A stretch of 64,000 bases of DNA from Taudactylus pleione. Its lineage: Eukaryota > Chordata > Amphibia > Anura > Myobatrachidae. The position numbers and the translations under genes are program-made. The DNA lies in the NCBI GenBank assembly GCA_031769625.1, contig JAUIMM010000724.1, positions 287,709-351,708 of the forward strand. The letters run 5' to 3'. Below are positions 9,251 to 22,500 of the stretch, piece after piece. Below the pieces are notes generated by a model. The model searched no databases. It was not told the DNA's origin and saw only the letters and a program-made list of their open reading frames with translations. Each line of letters opens with the position of its first letter. Position 1 is the first letter of the stretch.

Positions 9251-12200
9251 TACCCACAAATGTGATGTGAAATGGTTTTTCTCCAATGTTGCGTTTAAGA
9301 GAAAACAGCAATTGCTCGTTTTAGGCCAAAATGCATTGAAAGCAATGGAAACAACAAAAGCGCATACTTTGTGTTATCTCCTCTTGTAGCAAACACAGGC
9401 AGCTCAAAATTTCACTGGATGTGTTGAAGACCAAGACCAACAAATGTGATGTGAAATGGTTTTTCTCCCATGTTGCGTTTAAGAGAAAACAGCAAATGCA
9501 CGTTTTACGCCAAAATGCATTGAAAGCAATGGAAACAACAAAAGCGCATACGTTGTGTTATCTCCTCTTGTAGCAAACACAGACAGCTCAAAATTTCACT
9601 GGATGTGTTGAAGACCAAGACCCACAAATGTGATGTGAAATGGTTTTTCTCCCATGTTGCGTTTAAGAGAAAACAGCAAATGCACGTTTTAGGCCAAAAT
9701 GCATTGAAAGCAATGGAAACAACAAAAGCGCATACTTTGTGTTATCTCCTCTTGTAGCAAACACAGACAGCTCAAAATTTCACTGGATGTGTTGAAGACC
9801 AATACCCACAAATGTGATGTGAAATGGTTTTTCTCCAATGTTGCGTTTAAGAGAAAACAGCAAATGCACGTTTTACGCCAAAATGCATTGAAAGCAATGG
9901 AAACAACAAAAGCGCATACGTTGTGTTATCTCTTCTTGTAGCAAACACAGACAGCTCAAAATTTCACTGGATGTGTTGAAGACTAAGACCCACAAATGTG
10001 ATGTGAAATGGTTTTTCTCCCATGTTGCGTTTAAGAGAAAACAGCAAATGCACGTTTTAGGCCAAAATGCATTGAAAGCAATGGAAACAACAAAAGCGCA
10101 TACTTTGTGTTATCTCCTCTTCTAGCAAACACAGACAGCTCAAAATTTCACTGGATGTGTTGAAGACCAATACCCACAAATGTGATGTGAAATGGTTTTT
10201 CTCCCATGTTGCGTTTAAGAGAAAACAGCAATTGCTCGTTTTAGGCCAAAATGCATTGAAAGCAATGGAAACAAGAAAAGCGCATACTTTGTGTTATCTC
10301 CTCTTGTAGCAAACACAGACAGCTCAAAATTTCACTGGATGTGTTGAAGACCAAGACCAACAAATGTGATGTGAAATGGTTTTTCTCCCATGTTGCGTTT
10401 AAGAGAAAACAGCAAATGCACGTTTTAGGCCAAAATGCATTGAAAGCAATGAAAACAACAAAAGTGCATACTTTGTGTTATCTCCTCTTGTAGCAAACAC
10501 AGACAGCTCAAAATTTCACTGGATGTGTTGAAGACCAAGACCCACAAATGTGATGTGAAATGGTTTTTCTCCCATGTTGCGTTTAAGAGAAAACAGCAAA
10601 TGCATGTTTTAGGCCAAAATGCATTGAAAGCAATGGAAACAACAAAAGCGCATACGTTGTGTTATCTCCTCTTGTAGCAAACACAGACAGCTCAAAATTT
10701 CACTGGATGTGTTGAAGACCAAGACCCACAAATGTGATGTGAAATGGTTTTTCTCCCATGTTGCGTTTAAGAGAAAACAGCAAATGCACGTTTTAGGCCA
10801 AAATGCATTGAAAGCAATGGAAACAACAAAAGCGCATACTTTGTGTTATCTTCTCTTGTAGCAAACACAGGCAGCTCAAAATTTCACTGGATGTGTTGAA
10901 GACCAAGACCAACAAATGTGATGTGAAATGGTTTTTCTCCCATGTTGCATTTAAGAGAAAACAGCAAATGCACGTTTTAGGCCAAAATGCTTTGAAAGCA
11001 ATGGAAACAGCAAAAGCGCATACTTTGTGTTATCTCCACTTGTAGCAAACACAGACAGCTCAAAATTTCACTGGATGTGTTGAAGACCAAGACCCACAAA
11101 TGTGATGTGAAATGGTTTTTCTCCCATGTTGCGTTTAAGAGAAAACAGCAATTGCTCGTTTTAGGCCAAAATGCATTGAAAGCAATGGAACCAACAAAAG
11201 CGCATACTTTGTGTTATCTCCTCTTGTAGCAAACACAGACAGCTCAAAATTTCACTGGATGTGTTGAAGACCAAGACCAACAAATGTGATGTGAAATGGT
11301 TTTTCTCCCATGTTGCGTTTAAGAGAAAACAGCAAATGCACGTTTTAGGCCAAAATGCATTGAAAGCAATGGAAACAACAAAAGCGCATACATTGTGTTA
11401 TCTCCTCTTGTAGCAAACACAGACAGCTCAAAATTTCACTGGATGTGTTGAAGACCAAGACCAACAAATGTGATGTGAAATGGTTTTTCTCCCATGTTGC
11501 GTTTAAGAGAAAACAGCAAATGCACGTTTTAGGCCAAAATGCATTGAAAGCAATGAAAACAACAAAAGCGCATACTTTGTGTTATCTCCTCTTGTAGCAA
11601 ACACAGACAGCTCAAAATTTTACTGGATGTGTTGAAGACCAAGACCCACAAATGTGATGTGAAATGGTTTTTCTCCCATGTTGCGTTTAAGAGAAAACAG
11701 CAAATGCACGTTTTAGGCCAAAATGCATTGAAAGCAATGGAAACAACAAAAGCGCATACTTTGTGTTATCTCCTCTTGTAGCAAACACAGACAGCTCTAA
11801 ATTTCACTGGATGTGTTGAAGACCAAGACCCACAAATGTGATGTGAAATGGTTTTTCTCCCATGTTGCGTTTAAGAGAAAACAGCAAATGCACGTTTTAG
11901 GCCAAAATGCTTTGAAAGCAATGGAAACAGCAAAAGCGCATACTTTGTGTTATCTCCACTTGTAGCAAACACAGACAGCTCAAAATTTCACTGGATGTGT
12001 TGAAGACCAATACCCACAAATGTGATGTGAAATGGTTTTTCTCCCATGTTGCGTTTAAGAGAAAACAGCAAATGCACGTTTTAGGCCAAAATGCATTGAA
12101 AGCAATGAAAACAACAAAAGCGCATACTTTGTGTTATCTCCTCTTGTAGCAAACACAGACAGCTCAAAATTTCACTGGATGTGTTGAAGACCAAGACCCA

Positions 12201-13850
12201 CAAATGTGATGTGAAATGGTTTTTCTCCCATGTTGCGTTTAAGAGAAAACAGCAAATGCACGTTTTAGGCCAAAATGCATTGAAAGCAATGGAACCAACA
12301 AAAGCGCATACTTTGTGTTATCTACTCTTGTAGCAAACACAGACAGCTCAAAATTTCACTGGATGTGTTGAAGACCAAGACCCACAAATGTGATGTGAAA
12401 TGTTTTTTCTCCCATGTTGCGTTTAAGAGAAAACAGCAATTGCACGTTTTAGGCCAAAATGCATTGAAAGCAATGGAAACAACAAAAGCGCATACTTTGT
12501 GTTATCTCCTCTTGTAGCAAACACAGGCAGCTCAAAATTTCACTGGATGTGTTGAAGACCAAGACCAACAAATGTGATGTGAAATGGTTTTTCTCCCATG
12601 TTGCGTTTAAGAGAAAACAGCAAATGCATGTTTTAGGCCAAAATGCATTGAAAGCAATGGAAACAACAAAAGCGCATACGTTGTGTTATCTCCTCTTGTA
12701 GCAAACACAGACAGCTCAAAATTTCACTGGATGTGTTGAAGACCAAGACCCACAAATGTGATGTGAAATGGTTTTTCTCCCATGTTGCGTTTAAGAGAAA
12801 ACAGCAAATGCACGTTTTAGGCCAAAATGCATTGAAAGCAATGGAAACAACAAAAGCGCATACTTTGTGTTATCTTCTCTTGTAGCAAACACAGGCAGCT
12901 CAAAATTTCACTGGATGTGTTGAAGACCAAGACCAACAAATGTGATGTGAAATGGTTTTTCTCCCATGTTGCATTTAAGAGAAAACAGCAAATGCACGTT
13001 TTAGGCCAAAATGCTTTGAAAGCAATGGAAAAAGCAAAAGCGCATACTTTGTGTTATCTCCACTTGTAGCAAACAGAGACAGCTCAAAATTTCACTGGAT
13101 GTGTTGAAGACCAAGACCCACAAATGTGATGTGAAATGGTTTTTCTCCCATGTTGCGTTTAAGAGAAAACAGCAATTGCTCGTTTTAGGCCAAAATGCAT
13201 TGAAAGCAATGGAACCAACAAAAGTGCATACTTTGTGTTATCTCCTCTTGTAGCAAACACAGACAGCTCAAAATTTCACTGGATGTGTTGAAGACCAAGA
13301 CCCACAAATGTGATGTGAAATGGTTTTTCTCCCATGTTGCGTTTAAGAGAAAACAGCAATTGCACGTTTTAGGCCAAAATGCATTGAAAGCAATGGAAAC
13401 AACAAAAGCGCATACGTTGTGTTATCTCCTCTTGTAGCAAACACAGACAGCTCAAAATTTCACTGGATGTGTTGAAGACCAAGACCCACAAATGTGATGT
13501 GAAATGGTTTTTCTCCAATGTTGCGTTTAAGAGAAAACAGCAAATGCACGTTTTAGGCCAAAATGCATTGAAAGCAATGGAAACAACAAAAGCGCATACG
13601 TTGTGTTATCTCCTCTTGTAGCAAACACTGACAGCTCAAAATTTCACTGGATGTGTTGAAGACCAAGACCCACAAATGTGATGTGAAATGGTTTTTCTCC
13701 CATGTTGCGTTTAAGAGAAAACAGCAAATGCACGTTTTAGGCCAAAATGCATTGAAAGCAATGGAAACAACAAAAGCGCATACTTTGTGATATCTCCTCT
13801 TGTAGCAAACACAGACAGCTCAAAATTTCACTGGATGTGTTGAAGACCAA
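9251..13850 (+). repeat. Higher-order block 1 (25 monomers, 4,600 bp)
   Basis: It begins with the marker monomer TACCCAC plus CTCCAATG, followed by one with AAGACCAAC and TTTTACGCC. The same succession restarts at 13851, exactly 25 x 184 bp later. The rare TCTAGC variant occurs at 10121 and again 4,600 bp later at 14721. Confidence 0.75.
9277..9305 (+). repeat. Representative monomer dyad (7-bp stem, 15-nt loop)
   Basis: TTTTCTC (9277-9283) is the exact inverted complement of GAGAAAA (9299-9305), separated by 15 nt. The same pair occurs at consensus positions 29-35 and 51-57 of most monomers in both orientations, so the array carries a regularly spaced potential hairpin every 184 bp. The role is unknown. 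Confidence 0.6.
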
Positions 13851-16800
13851 TACCCACAAATGTGATGTGAAATGGTTTTTCTCCAATGTTGCGTTTAAGA
13901 GAAAACAGCAATTGCTCATTTTAGGCCAAAATGCATTGAAAGCAATGGAAACAACAAAAGCGCATACTTTGTGTTATCTCCTCTTGTAGCAAACACAGGC
14001 AGCTCAAAATTTCACTGGATGTGTTGAAGACCAAGACCAACAAATGTGATGTGAAATGGTTTTTCTCCCATGTTGCGTTTAAGAGAAAACAGCAAATGCA
14101 CGTTTTACGCCAAAATGCATTGAAAGCAATGGAAACAACAAAAGCGCATACGTTGTGTTATCTCCTCTTGTAGCAAACACAGACAGCTCAAAATTTCACT
14201 GGATGTGTTGAAGACCAAGACCCACAAATGTGATGTGAAATGGTTTTTCTCCCATGTTGCGTTTAAGAGAAAACAGCAAATGCACGTTTTAGGCCAAAAT
14301 GCATTGAAAGCAATGGAAACAACAAAAGCGCATACTTTGTGTTATCTCCTCTTGTAGCAAACACAGACAGCTCAAAATTTCACTGGATGTGTTGAAGACC
14401 AATACCCACAAATGTGATGTGAAATGGTTTTTCTCCAATGTTGCGTTTAAGAGAAAACAGCAAATGCACGTTTTACGCCAAAATGCATTGAAAGCAATGG
14501 AAACAACAAAAGCGCATACGTTGTGTTATCTCTTCTTGTAGCAAACACAGACAGCTCAAAATTTCACTGGATGTGTTGAAGACTAAGACCCACAAATGTG
14601 ATGTGAAATGGTTTTTCTCCCATGTTGCGTTTAAGAGAAAACAGCAAATGCACGTTTTAGGCCAAAATGCATTGAAAGCAATGGAAACAACAAAAGCGCA
14701 TACTTTGTGTTATCTCCTCTTCTAGCAAACACAGACAGCTCAAAATTTCACTGGATGTGTTGAAGACCAATACCCACAAATGTGATGTGAAATGGTTTTT
14801 CTCCCATGTTGCGTTTAAGAGAAAACAGCAATTGCTCGTTTTAGGCCAAAATGCATTGAAAGCAATGGAACCAACAAAAGCGCATACTTTGTGTTATCTC
14901 CTCTTGTAGCAAACACAGACAGCTCAAAATTTCACTGGATGTGTTGAAGACCAAGACCAACAAATGTGATGTGAAATGGTTTTTCTCCCATGTTGCGTTT
15001 AAGAGAAAACAGCAAATGCACGTTTTAGGCCAAAATGCATTGAAAGCAATGGAAACAACAAAAGCGCATACATTGTGTTATCTCCTCTTGTAGCAAACAC
15101 AGACAGCTCAAAATTTCACTGGATGTGTTGAAGACCAAGACCAACAAATGTGATGTGAAATGGTTTTTCTCCCATGTTGCGTTTAAGAGAAAACAGCAAA
15201 TGCACGTTTTAGGCCAAAATGCATTGAAAGCAATGAAAACAACAAAAGCGCATACTTTGTGTTATCTCCTCTTGTAGCAAACACAGACAGCTCAAAATTT
15301 CACTGGATGTGTTGAAGACCAAGACCCACAAATGTGATGTGAAATGGTTTTTCTCCCATGTTGCGTTTAAGAGAAAACAGCAAATGCACGTTTTAGGCCA
15401 AAATGCTTTGAAAGCAATGGAAACAGCAAAAGCGCATACTTTGTGTTATCTCCACTTGTAGCAAACACAGACAGCTCAAAATTTCACTGGATGTGTTGAA
15501 GACCAATACCCACAAATGTGATGTGAAATGGTTTTTCTCCCATGTTGCGTTTAAGAGAAAACAGCAAATGCACGTTTTAGGCCAAAATGCATTGAAAGCA
15601 ATGAAAGCAACAAAAGCGCATACTTTGTGTTATCTCCTCTTGTAGCAAACACAGACAGCTCAAAATTTCACTGGATGTGTTGAAGACCAAGACCCACAAA
15701 TGTGATGTGAAATGGTTTTTCTCCCATGTTGCGTTTAAGAGAAAACAGCAAATGCACGTTTTAGGCCAAAATGCATTGAAAGCAATGGAAACAACAAAAG
15801 CGCATACTTTGTGTTATCTCCTCTTGTAGCAAACACAGACAGCTCTAAATTTCACTGGATGTGTTGAAGACCAAGACCCACAAATGTGATGTGAAATGGT
15901 TTTTCTCCCATGTTGCGTTTAAGAGAAAACAGCAATTGCTCGTTTTAGGCCAAAATGCATTGAAAGCAATGGAAACAACAAAAGCGCATACTTTGTGTTA
16001 TCTCCTCTTCTAGCAAACACAGACAGCTCAAAATTTCACTGGATGTGTTGAAGACCAATACCCACAAATGTGATGTGAAATGGTTTTTCTCCCATGTTGC
16101 GTTTAAGAGAAAACAGCAATTGCTCGTTTTAGGCCAAAATGCATTGAAAGCAATGGAACCAACAAAAGCGCATACTTTGTGTTATCTCCTCTTGTAGCAA
16201 ACACAGACAGCTCAAAATTTCACTGGATGTGTTGAAGACCAAGACCAACAAATGTGATGTGAAATGGTTTTTCTCCCATGTTGCGTTTAAGAGAAAACAG
16301 CAAATGCACGTTTTAGGCCAAAATGCATTGAAAGCAATGGAAACAACAAAAGCGCATACATTGTGTTATCTCCTCTTGTAGCAAACACAGACAGCTCAAA
16401 ATTTCACTGGATGTGTTGAAGACCAAGACCAACAAATGTGATGTGAAATGGTTTTTCTCCCATGTTGCGTTTAAGAGAAAACAGCAAATGCACGTTTTAG
16501 GCCAAAATGCATTGAAAGCAATGAAAACAACAAAAGCGCATACTTTGTGTTATCTCCTCTTGTAGCAAACACAGACAGCTCAAAATTTCACTGGATGTGT
16601 TGAAGACCAAGACCCACAAATGTGATGTGAAATGGTTTTTCTCCCATGTTGCGTTTAAGAGAAAACAGCAAATGCACGTTTTAGGCCAAAATGCTTTGAA
16701 AGCAATGGAAACAGCAAAAGCGCATACTTTGTGTTATCTCCACTTGTAGCAAACACAGACAGCTCAAAATTTCACTGGATGTGTTGAAGACCAATACCCA

Positions 16801-19554
16801 CAAATGTGATGTGAAATGGTTTTTCTCCCATGTTGCGTTTAAGAGAAAACAGCAAATGCACGTTTTAGGCCAAAATGCATTGAAAGCAATGAAAACAACA
16901 AAAGCGCATACTTTGTGTTATCTCCTCTTGTAGCAAACACAGACAGCTCAAAATTTCACTGGATGTGTTGAAGACCAAGACCCACAAATGTGATGTGAAA
17001 TGGTTTTTCTCCCATGTTGCGTTTAAGAGAAAACAGCAAATGCACGTTTTAGGCCAAAATGCATTGAAAGCAATGGAAACAACAAAAGCGCATACTTTGT
17101 GTTATCTCCTCTTGTAGCAAACACAGACAGCTCTAAATTTCACTGGATGTGTTGAAGACCAAGACCCACAAATGTGATGTGAAATGGTTTTTCTCCCATG
17201 TTGCGTTTAAGAGAAAACAGCAATTGCTCGTTTTAGGCCAAAATGCATTGAAAGCAATGGAACCAACAAAAGCGCATACTTTGTGTTATCTACTCTTGTA
17301 GCAAACACAGACAGCTCAAAATTTCACTGGATGTGTTGAAGACCAAGACCCACAAATGTGATGTGAAATGTTTTTTCTCCCATGTTGCTTTTAAGAGAAA
17401 ACAGCAATTGCACGTTTTAGGCCAAAATGCATTGAAAGCAATGGAAACAACAAAAGCGCATACTTTGTGTTATCTCCTCTTGTAGCAAACACAGGCAGCT
17501 CAAAATTTCACTGGATGTGTTGAAGACCAAGACCAACAAATGTGATGTGAAATGGTTTTTCTCCCATGTTGCGTTTAAGAGAAAACAGCAAATGCACGTT
17601 TTAGGCCAAAATGCATTGAAAGCAATGGAAACAACAAAAGCGCATACTTTGTGTTATCTTCTCTTGTAGCAAACACAGGCAGCTCAAAATTTCACTGGAT
17701 GTGTTGAAGACCAAGACCAACAAATGTGATGTGAAATGGTTTTTCTCCCATGTTGCATTTAAGAGAAAACAGCAAATGCACGTTTTAGGCCAAAATGCTT
17801 TGAAAGCAATGGAAAAAGCAAAAGCGCATACTTTGTGTTATCTCCACTTGTAGCAAACAGAGACAGCTCAAAATTTCACTGGATGTGTTGAAGACCAAGA
17901 CCCACAAATGTGATGTGAAATGGTTTTTCTCCCATGTTGCGTTTAAGAGAAAACAGCAATTGCTCGTTTTAGGCCAAAATGCATTGAAAGCAATGGAACC
18001 AACAAAAGTGCATACTTTGTGTTATCTCCTCTTGTAGCAAACACAGACAGCTCAAAATTTCACTGGATGTGTTGAAGACCAAGACCCACAAATGTGATGT
18101 GAAATGGTTTTTCTCCCATGTTGCGTTTAAGAGAAAACAGCAATTGCACGTTTTAGGCCAAAATGCATTGAAAGCAATGGAAACAACAAAAGCGCATACG
18201 TTGTGTTATCTCCTCTTGTAGCAAACACAGACAGCTCAAAATTTCACTGGATGTGTTGAAGACCAAGACCCACAAATGTGATGTGAAATGGTTTTTCTCC
18301 CATGTTGCGTTTAAGAGAAAACAGCAAATGCACGTTTTAGGCCAAAATGCATTGAAAGCAATGGAAACAACAAAAGCGCATACGTTGTGTTATCTCCTCT
18401 TGTAGCAAACACTGACAGCTCAAAATTTCACTGGATGTGTTGAAGACCAAGACCCACAAATGTGATGTGAAATGGTTTTTCTCCCATGTTGCGTTTAAGA
18501 GAAAACAGCAAATGCACGTTTTAGGCCAAAATGCATTGAAAGCAATGGAAACAACAAAAGCGCATACTTTGTGATATCTCCTCTTGTAGCAAACACAGAC
18601 AGCTCAAAATTTCACTGGATGTGTTGAAGACCAAGACCCACAAATGTGATATGAAATGGTTTTTCTCCCATGTTGCGTTTAAGAGAAAACAGCAAATGCA
18701 CGTTTTAGGCCAAAATGCATTGGAAGCAATGGAACCAACAAAAGCGCATACTTTGTGTTATCTCCTCTTGTAGCAAACACAGACAGCTCAAAATTTCACT
18801 GGATGTGTTGAAGACCAAGACCCACAAATGTGATGTGAAATGGTTTTTCTCCCATGTTGCGTTTAAGAGAAAACAGCAAATGCACGTTTTAGGCCAAAAT
18901 GCTTTGAAAGCAATGGAAACAGCAAAAGCGCATACTTTGTGTTATCTCCACTTGTAGCAAACACAGACAGCTCAAAATTTCACTGGATGTGTTGAAGACC
19001 AAGACCCACAAATGTGATGTGAAATGGTTTTTCTCCCATGTTGCGTTTAAGAGAAAACAGCAAATGCACGTTTTAGGCCAAAATGCTTTGAAAGCAATGG
19101 AAACAGCAAAAGCGCATACTTTGTGTTATCTCCACTTGTAGCAAACACAGACAGCTCAAAATTTCACTGGATGTGTTGAAGACCAAGACCCACAAATGTG
19201 ATGTGAAATGGTTTTTCTCCCATGTTGCGTTTAAGAGAAAACAGCAAATGCACGTTTTAGGCCAAAATGCATTGAAAGCAATGGAAACAACAAAAGCGCA
19301 TACGTTGTGTTATCTCCTCTTGTAGCAAACACTGACAGCTCAAAATTTCACTGGATGTGTTGAAGACCAAGACCCACAAATGTGATGTGAAATGGTTTTT
19401 CTCCCATGTTGCGTTTAAGAGAAAACAGCAAATGCACGTTTTAGGCCAAAATGCATTGAAAGCAATGGAAACAACAAAAGCGCATACTTTGTGATATCTC
19501 CTCTTGTAGCAAACACAGACAGCTCAAAATTTCACTGGATGTGTTGAAGACCAA
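13851..19554 (+). repeat. Higher-order block 2 (31 monomers, 5,704 bp)
   Basis: It starts with the same marker succession as block 1 and runs 31 monomers to the next start at 19555. It contains an internal tandem duplication of seven monomers: TCTAGC recurs at 14721 and 16009, and CTCTAAAT at 15843 and 17131, each 1,288 bp apart. Confidence 0.75.
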
Positions 19555-22500
19555 TACCCACAAATGTGATGTGAAATGGTTTTTCTCCAATGTTGCGTTT
19601 AAGAGAAAACAGCAATTGCTCGTTTTAGGCCAAAATGCATTGAAAGCAATGGAAACAACAAAAGCGCATACTTTGTGTTATCTCCTCTTGTAGCAAACAC
19701 AGGCAGCTCAAAATTTCACTGGATGTGTTGAAGACCAAGACCAACAAATGTGATGTGAAATGGTTTTTCTCCCATGTTGCGTTTAAGAGAAAACAGCAAA
19801 TGCACGTTTTACGCCAAAATGCATTGAAAGCAATGGAAACAACAAAAGCGCATACGTTGTGTTATCTCCTCTTGTAGCAAACACAGACAGCTCAAAATTT
19901 CACTGGATGTGTTGAAGACCAAGACCCACAAATGTGATGTGAAATGGTTTTTCTCCCATGTTGCGTTTAAGAGAAAACAGCAAATGCACGTTTTAGGCCA
20001 AAATGCATTGAAAGCAATGGAAACAACAAAAGCGCATACTTTGTGTTATCTCCTCTTGTAGCAAACACAGACAGCTCAAAATTTCACTGGATGTGTTGAA
20101 GACCAATACCCACAAATGTGATGTGAAATGGTTTTTCTCCAATGTTGCGTTTAAGAGAAAACAGCAAATGCACGTTTTACGCCAAAATGCATTGAAAGCA
20201 ATGGAAACAACAAAAGCGCATACGTTGTGTTATCTCTTCTTGTATCAAACACAGACAGCTCAAAATTTCACTGGATGTGTTGAAGACTAAGACCCACAAA
20301 TGTGATGTGAAATGGTTTTTCTCCCATGTTGCGTTTAAGAGAAAACAGCAAATGCACGTTTTAGGCCAAAATGCATTGAAAGCAATGGAAACAACAAAAG
20401 CGCATACTTTGTGTTATCTCCTCTTCTAGCAAACACAGACAGCTCAAAATTTCACTGGATGTGTTGAAGACCAATACCCACAAATGTGATGTGAAATGGT
20501 TTTTCTCCCATGTTGCGTTTAAGAGAAAACAGCAATTGCTCGTTTTAGGCCAAAATGCATTGAAAGCAATGGAACCAACAAAAGCGCATACTTTGTGTTA
20601 TCTCCTCTTGTAGCAAACACAGACAGCTCAAAATTTCACTGGATGTGTTGAAGACCAAGACCAACAAATGTGATGTGAAATGGTTTTTCTCCCATGTTGC
20701 GTTTAAGAGAAAACAGCAAATGCACGTTTTAGGCCAAAATGCATTGAAAGCAATGGAAACAACAAAAGCGCATACATTGTGTTATCTCCTCTTGTAGCAA
20801 ACACAGACAGCTCAAAATTTCACTGGATGTGTTGAAGACCAAGACCAACAAATGTGATGTGAAATGGTTTTTCTCCCATGTTGCGTTTAAGAGAAAACAG
20901 CAAATGCACGTTTTAGGCCAAAATGCATTGAAAGCAATGAAAACAACAAAAGCGCATACTTTGTGTTATCTCCTCTTGTAGCAAACACAGACAGCTCAAA
21001 ATTTCACTGGATGTGTTGAAGACCAAGACCCACAAATGTGATGTGAAATGGTTTTTCTCCCATGTTGCGTTTAAGAGAAAACAGCAAATGCACGTTTTAG
21101 GCCAAAATGCTTTGAAAGCAATGGAAACAGCAAAAGCGCATACTTTGTGTTATCTCCACTTGTAGCAAACACAGACAGCTCAAAATTTCACTGGATGTGT
21201 TGAAGACCAATACCCACAAATGTGATGTGAAATGGTTTTTCTCCCATGTTGCGTTTAAGAGAAAACAGCAAATGCACGTTTTAGGCCAAAATGCATTGAA
21301 AGCAATGAAAACAACAAAAGCGCATACTTTGTGTTATCTCCTCTTGTAGCAAACACAGACAGCTCAAAATTTCACTGGATGTGTTGAAGACCAAGACCCA
21401 CAAATGTGATGTGAAATGGTTTTTCTCCCATGTTGCGTTTAAGAGAAAACAGCAAATGCACGTTTTAGGCCAAAATGCATTGAAAGCAATGGAAACAACA
21501 AAAGCGCATACTTTGTGTTATCTCCTCTTGTAGCAAACACAGACAGCTCTAAATTTCACTGGATGTGTTGAAGACCAAGACCCACAAATGTGATGTGAAA
21601 TGGTTTTTCTCCCATGTTGCGTTTAAGAGAAAACAGCAATTGCTCGTTTTAGGCCAAAATGCATTGAAAGCAATGGAAACAACAAAAGCGCATACTTTGT
21701 GTTATCTCCTCTTCTAGCAAACACAGACAGCTCAAAATTTCACTGGATGTGTTGAAGACCAATACCCACAAATGTGATGTGAAATGGTTTTTCTCCCATG
21801 TTGCGTTTAAGAGAAAACAGCAATTGCTCGTTTTAGGCCAAAATGCATTGAAAGCAATGGAACCAACAAAAGCGCATACTTTGTGTTATCTCCTCTTGTA
21901 GCAAACACAGACAGCTCAAAATTTCACTGGATGTGTTGAAGACCAAGACCAACAAATGTGATGTGAAATGGTTTTTCTCCCATGTTGCGTTTAAGAGAAA
22001 ACAGCAAATGCACGTTTTAGGCCAAAATGCATTGAAAGCAATGGAAACAACAAAAGCGCATACATTGTGTTATCTCCTCTTGTAGCAAACACAGACAGCT
22101 CAAAATTTCACTGGATGTGTTGAAGACCAAGACCAACAAATGTGATGTGAAATGGTTTTTCTCCCATGTTGCGTTTAAGAGAAAACAGCAAATGCACGTT
22201 TTAGGCCAAAATGCATTGAAAGCAATGAAAACAACAAAAGCGCATACTTTGTGTTATCTCCTCTTGTAGCAAACACAGACAGCTCAAAATTTCACTGGAT
22301 GTGTTGAAGACCAAGACCCACAAATGTGATGTGAAATGGTTTTTCTCCCATGTTGCGTTTAAGAGAAAACAGCAAATGCACGTTTTAGGCCAAAATGCTT
22401 TGAAAGCAATGGAAACAGCAAAAGCGCATACTTTGTGTTATCTCCACTTGTAGCAAACACAGACAGCTCAAAATTTCACTGGATGTGTTGAAGACCAATA

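Noticed and set aside
2105..9260. Target-site duplication or LTRs around the element
   Set aside because: Comparison of both flanks shows no direct repeat beyond the satellite itself, and the two ends of the element share no similarity.
9021..9311. Small ORFs in the 3' UTR (9021-9242, 9061-9270, 9093-9311)
   Set aside because: They are T-rich, of low complexity and without a known domain; one runs into the satellite. They are best explained as chance frames.
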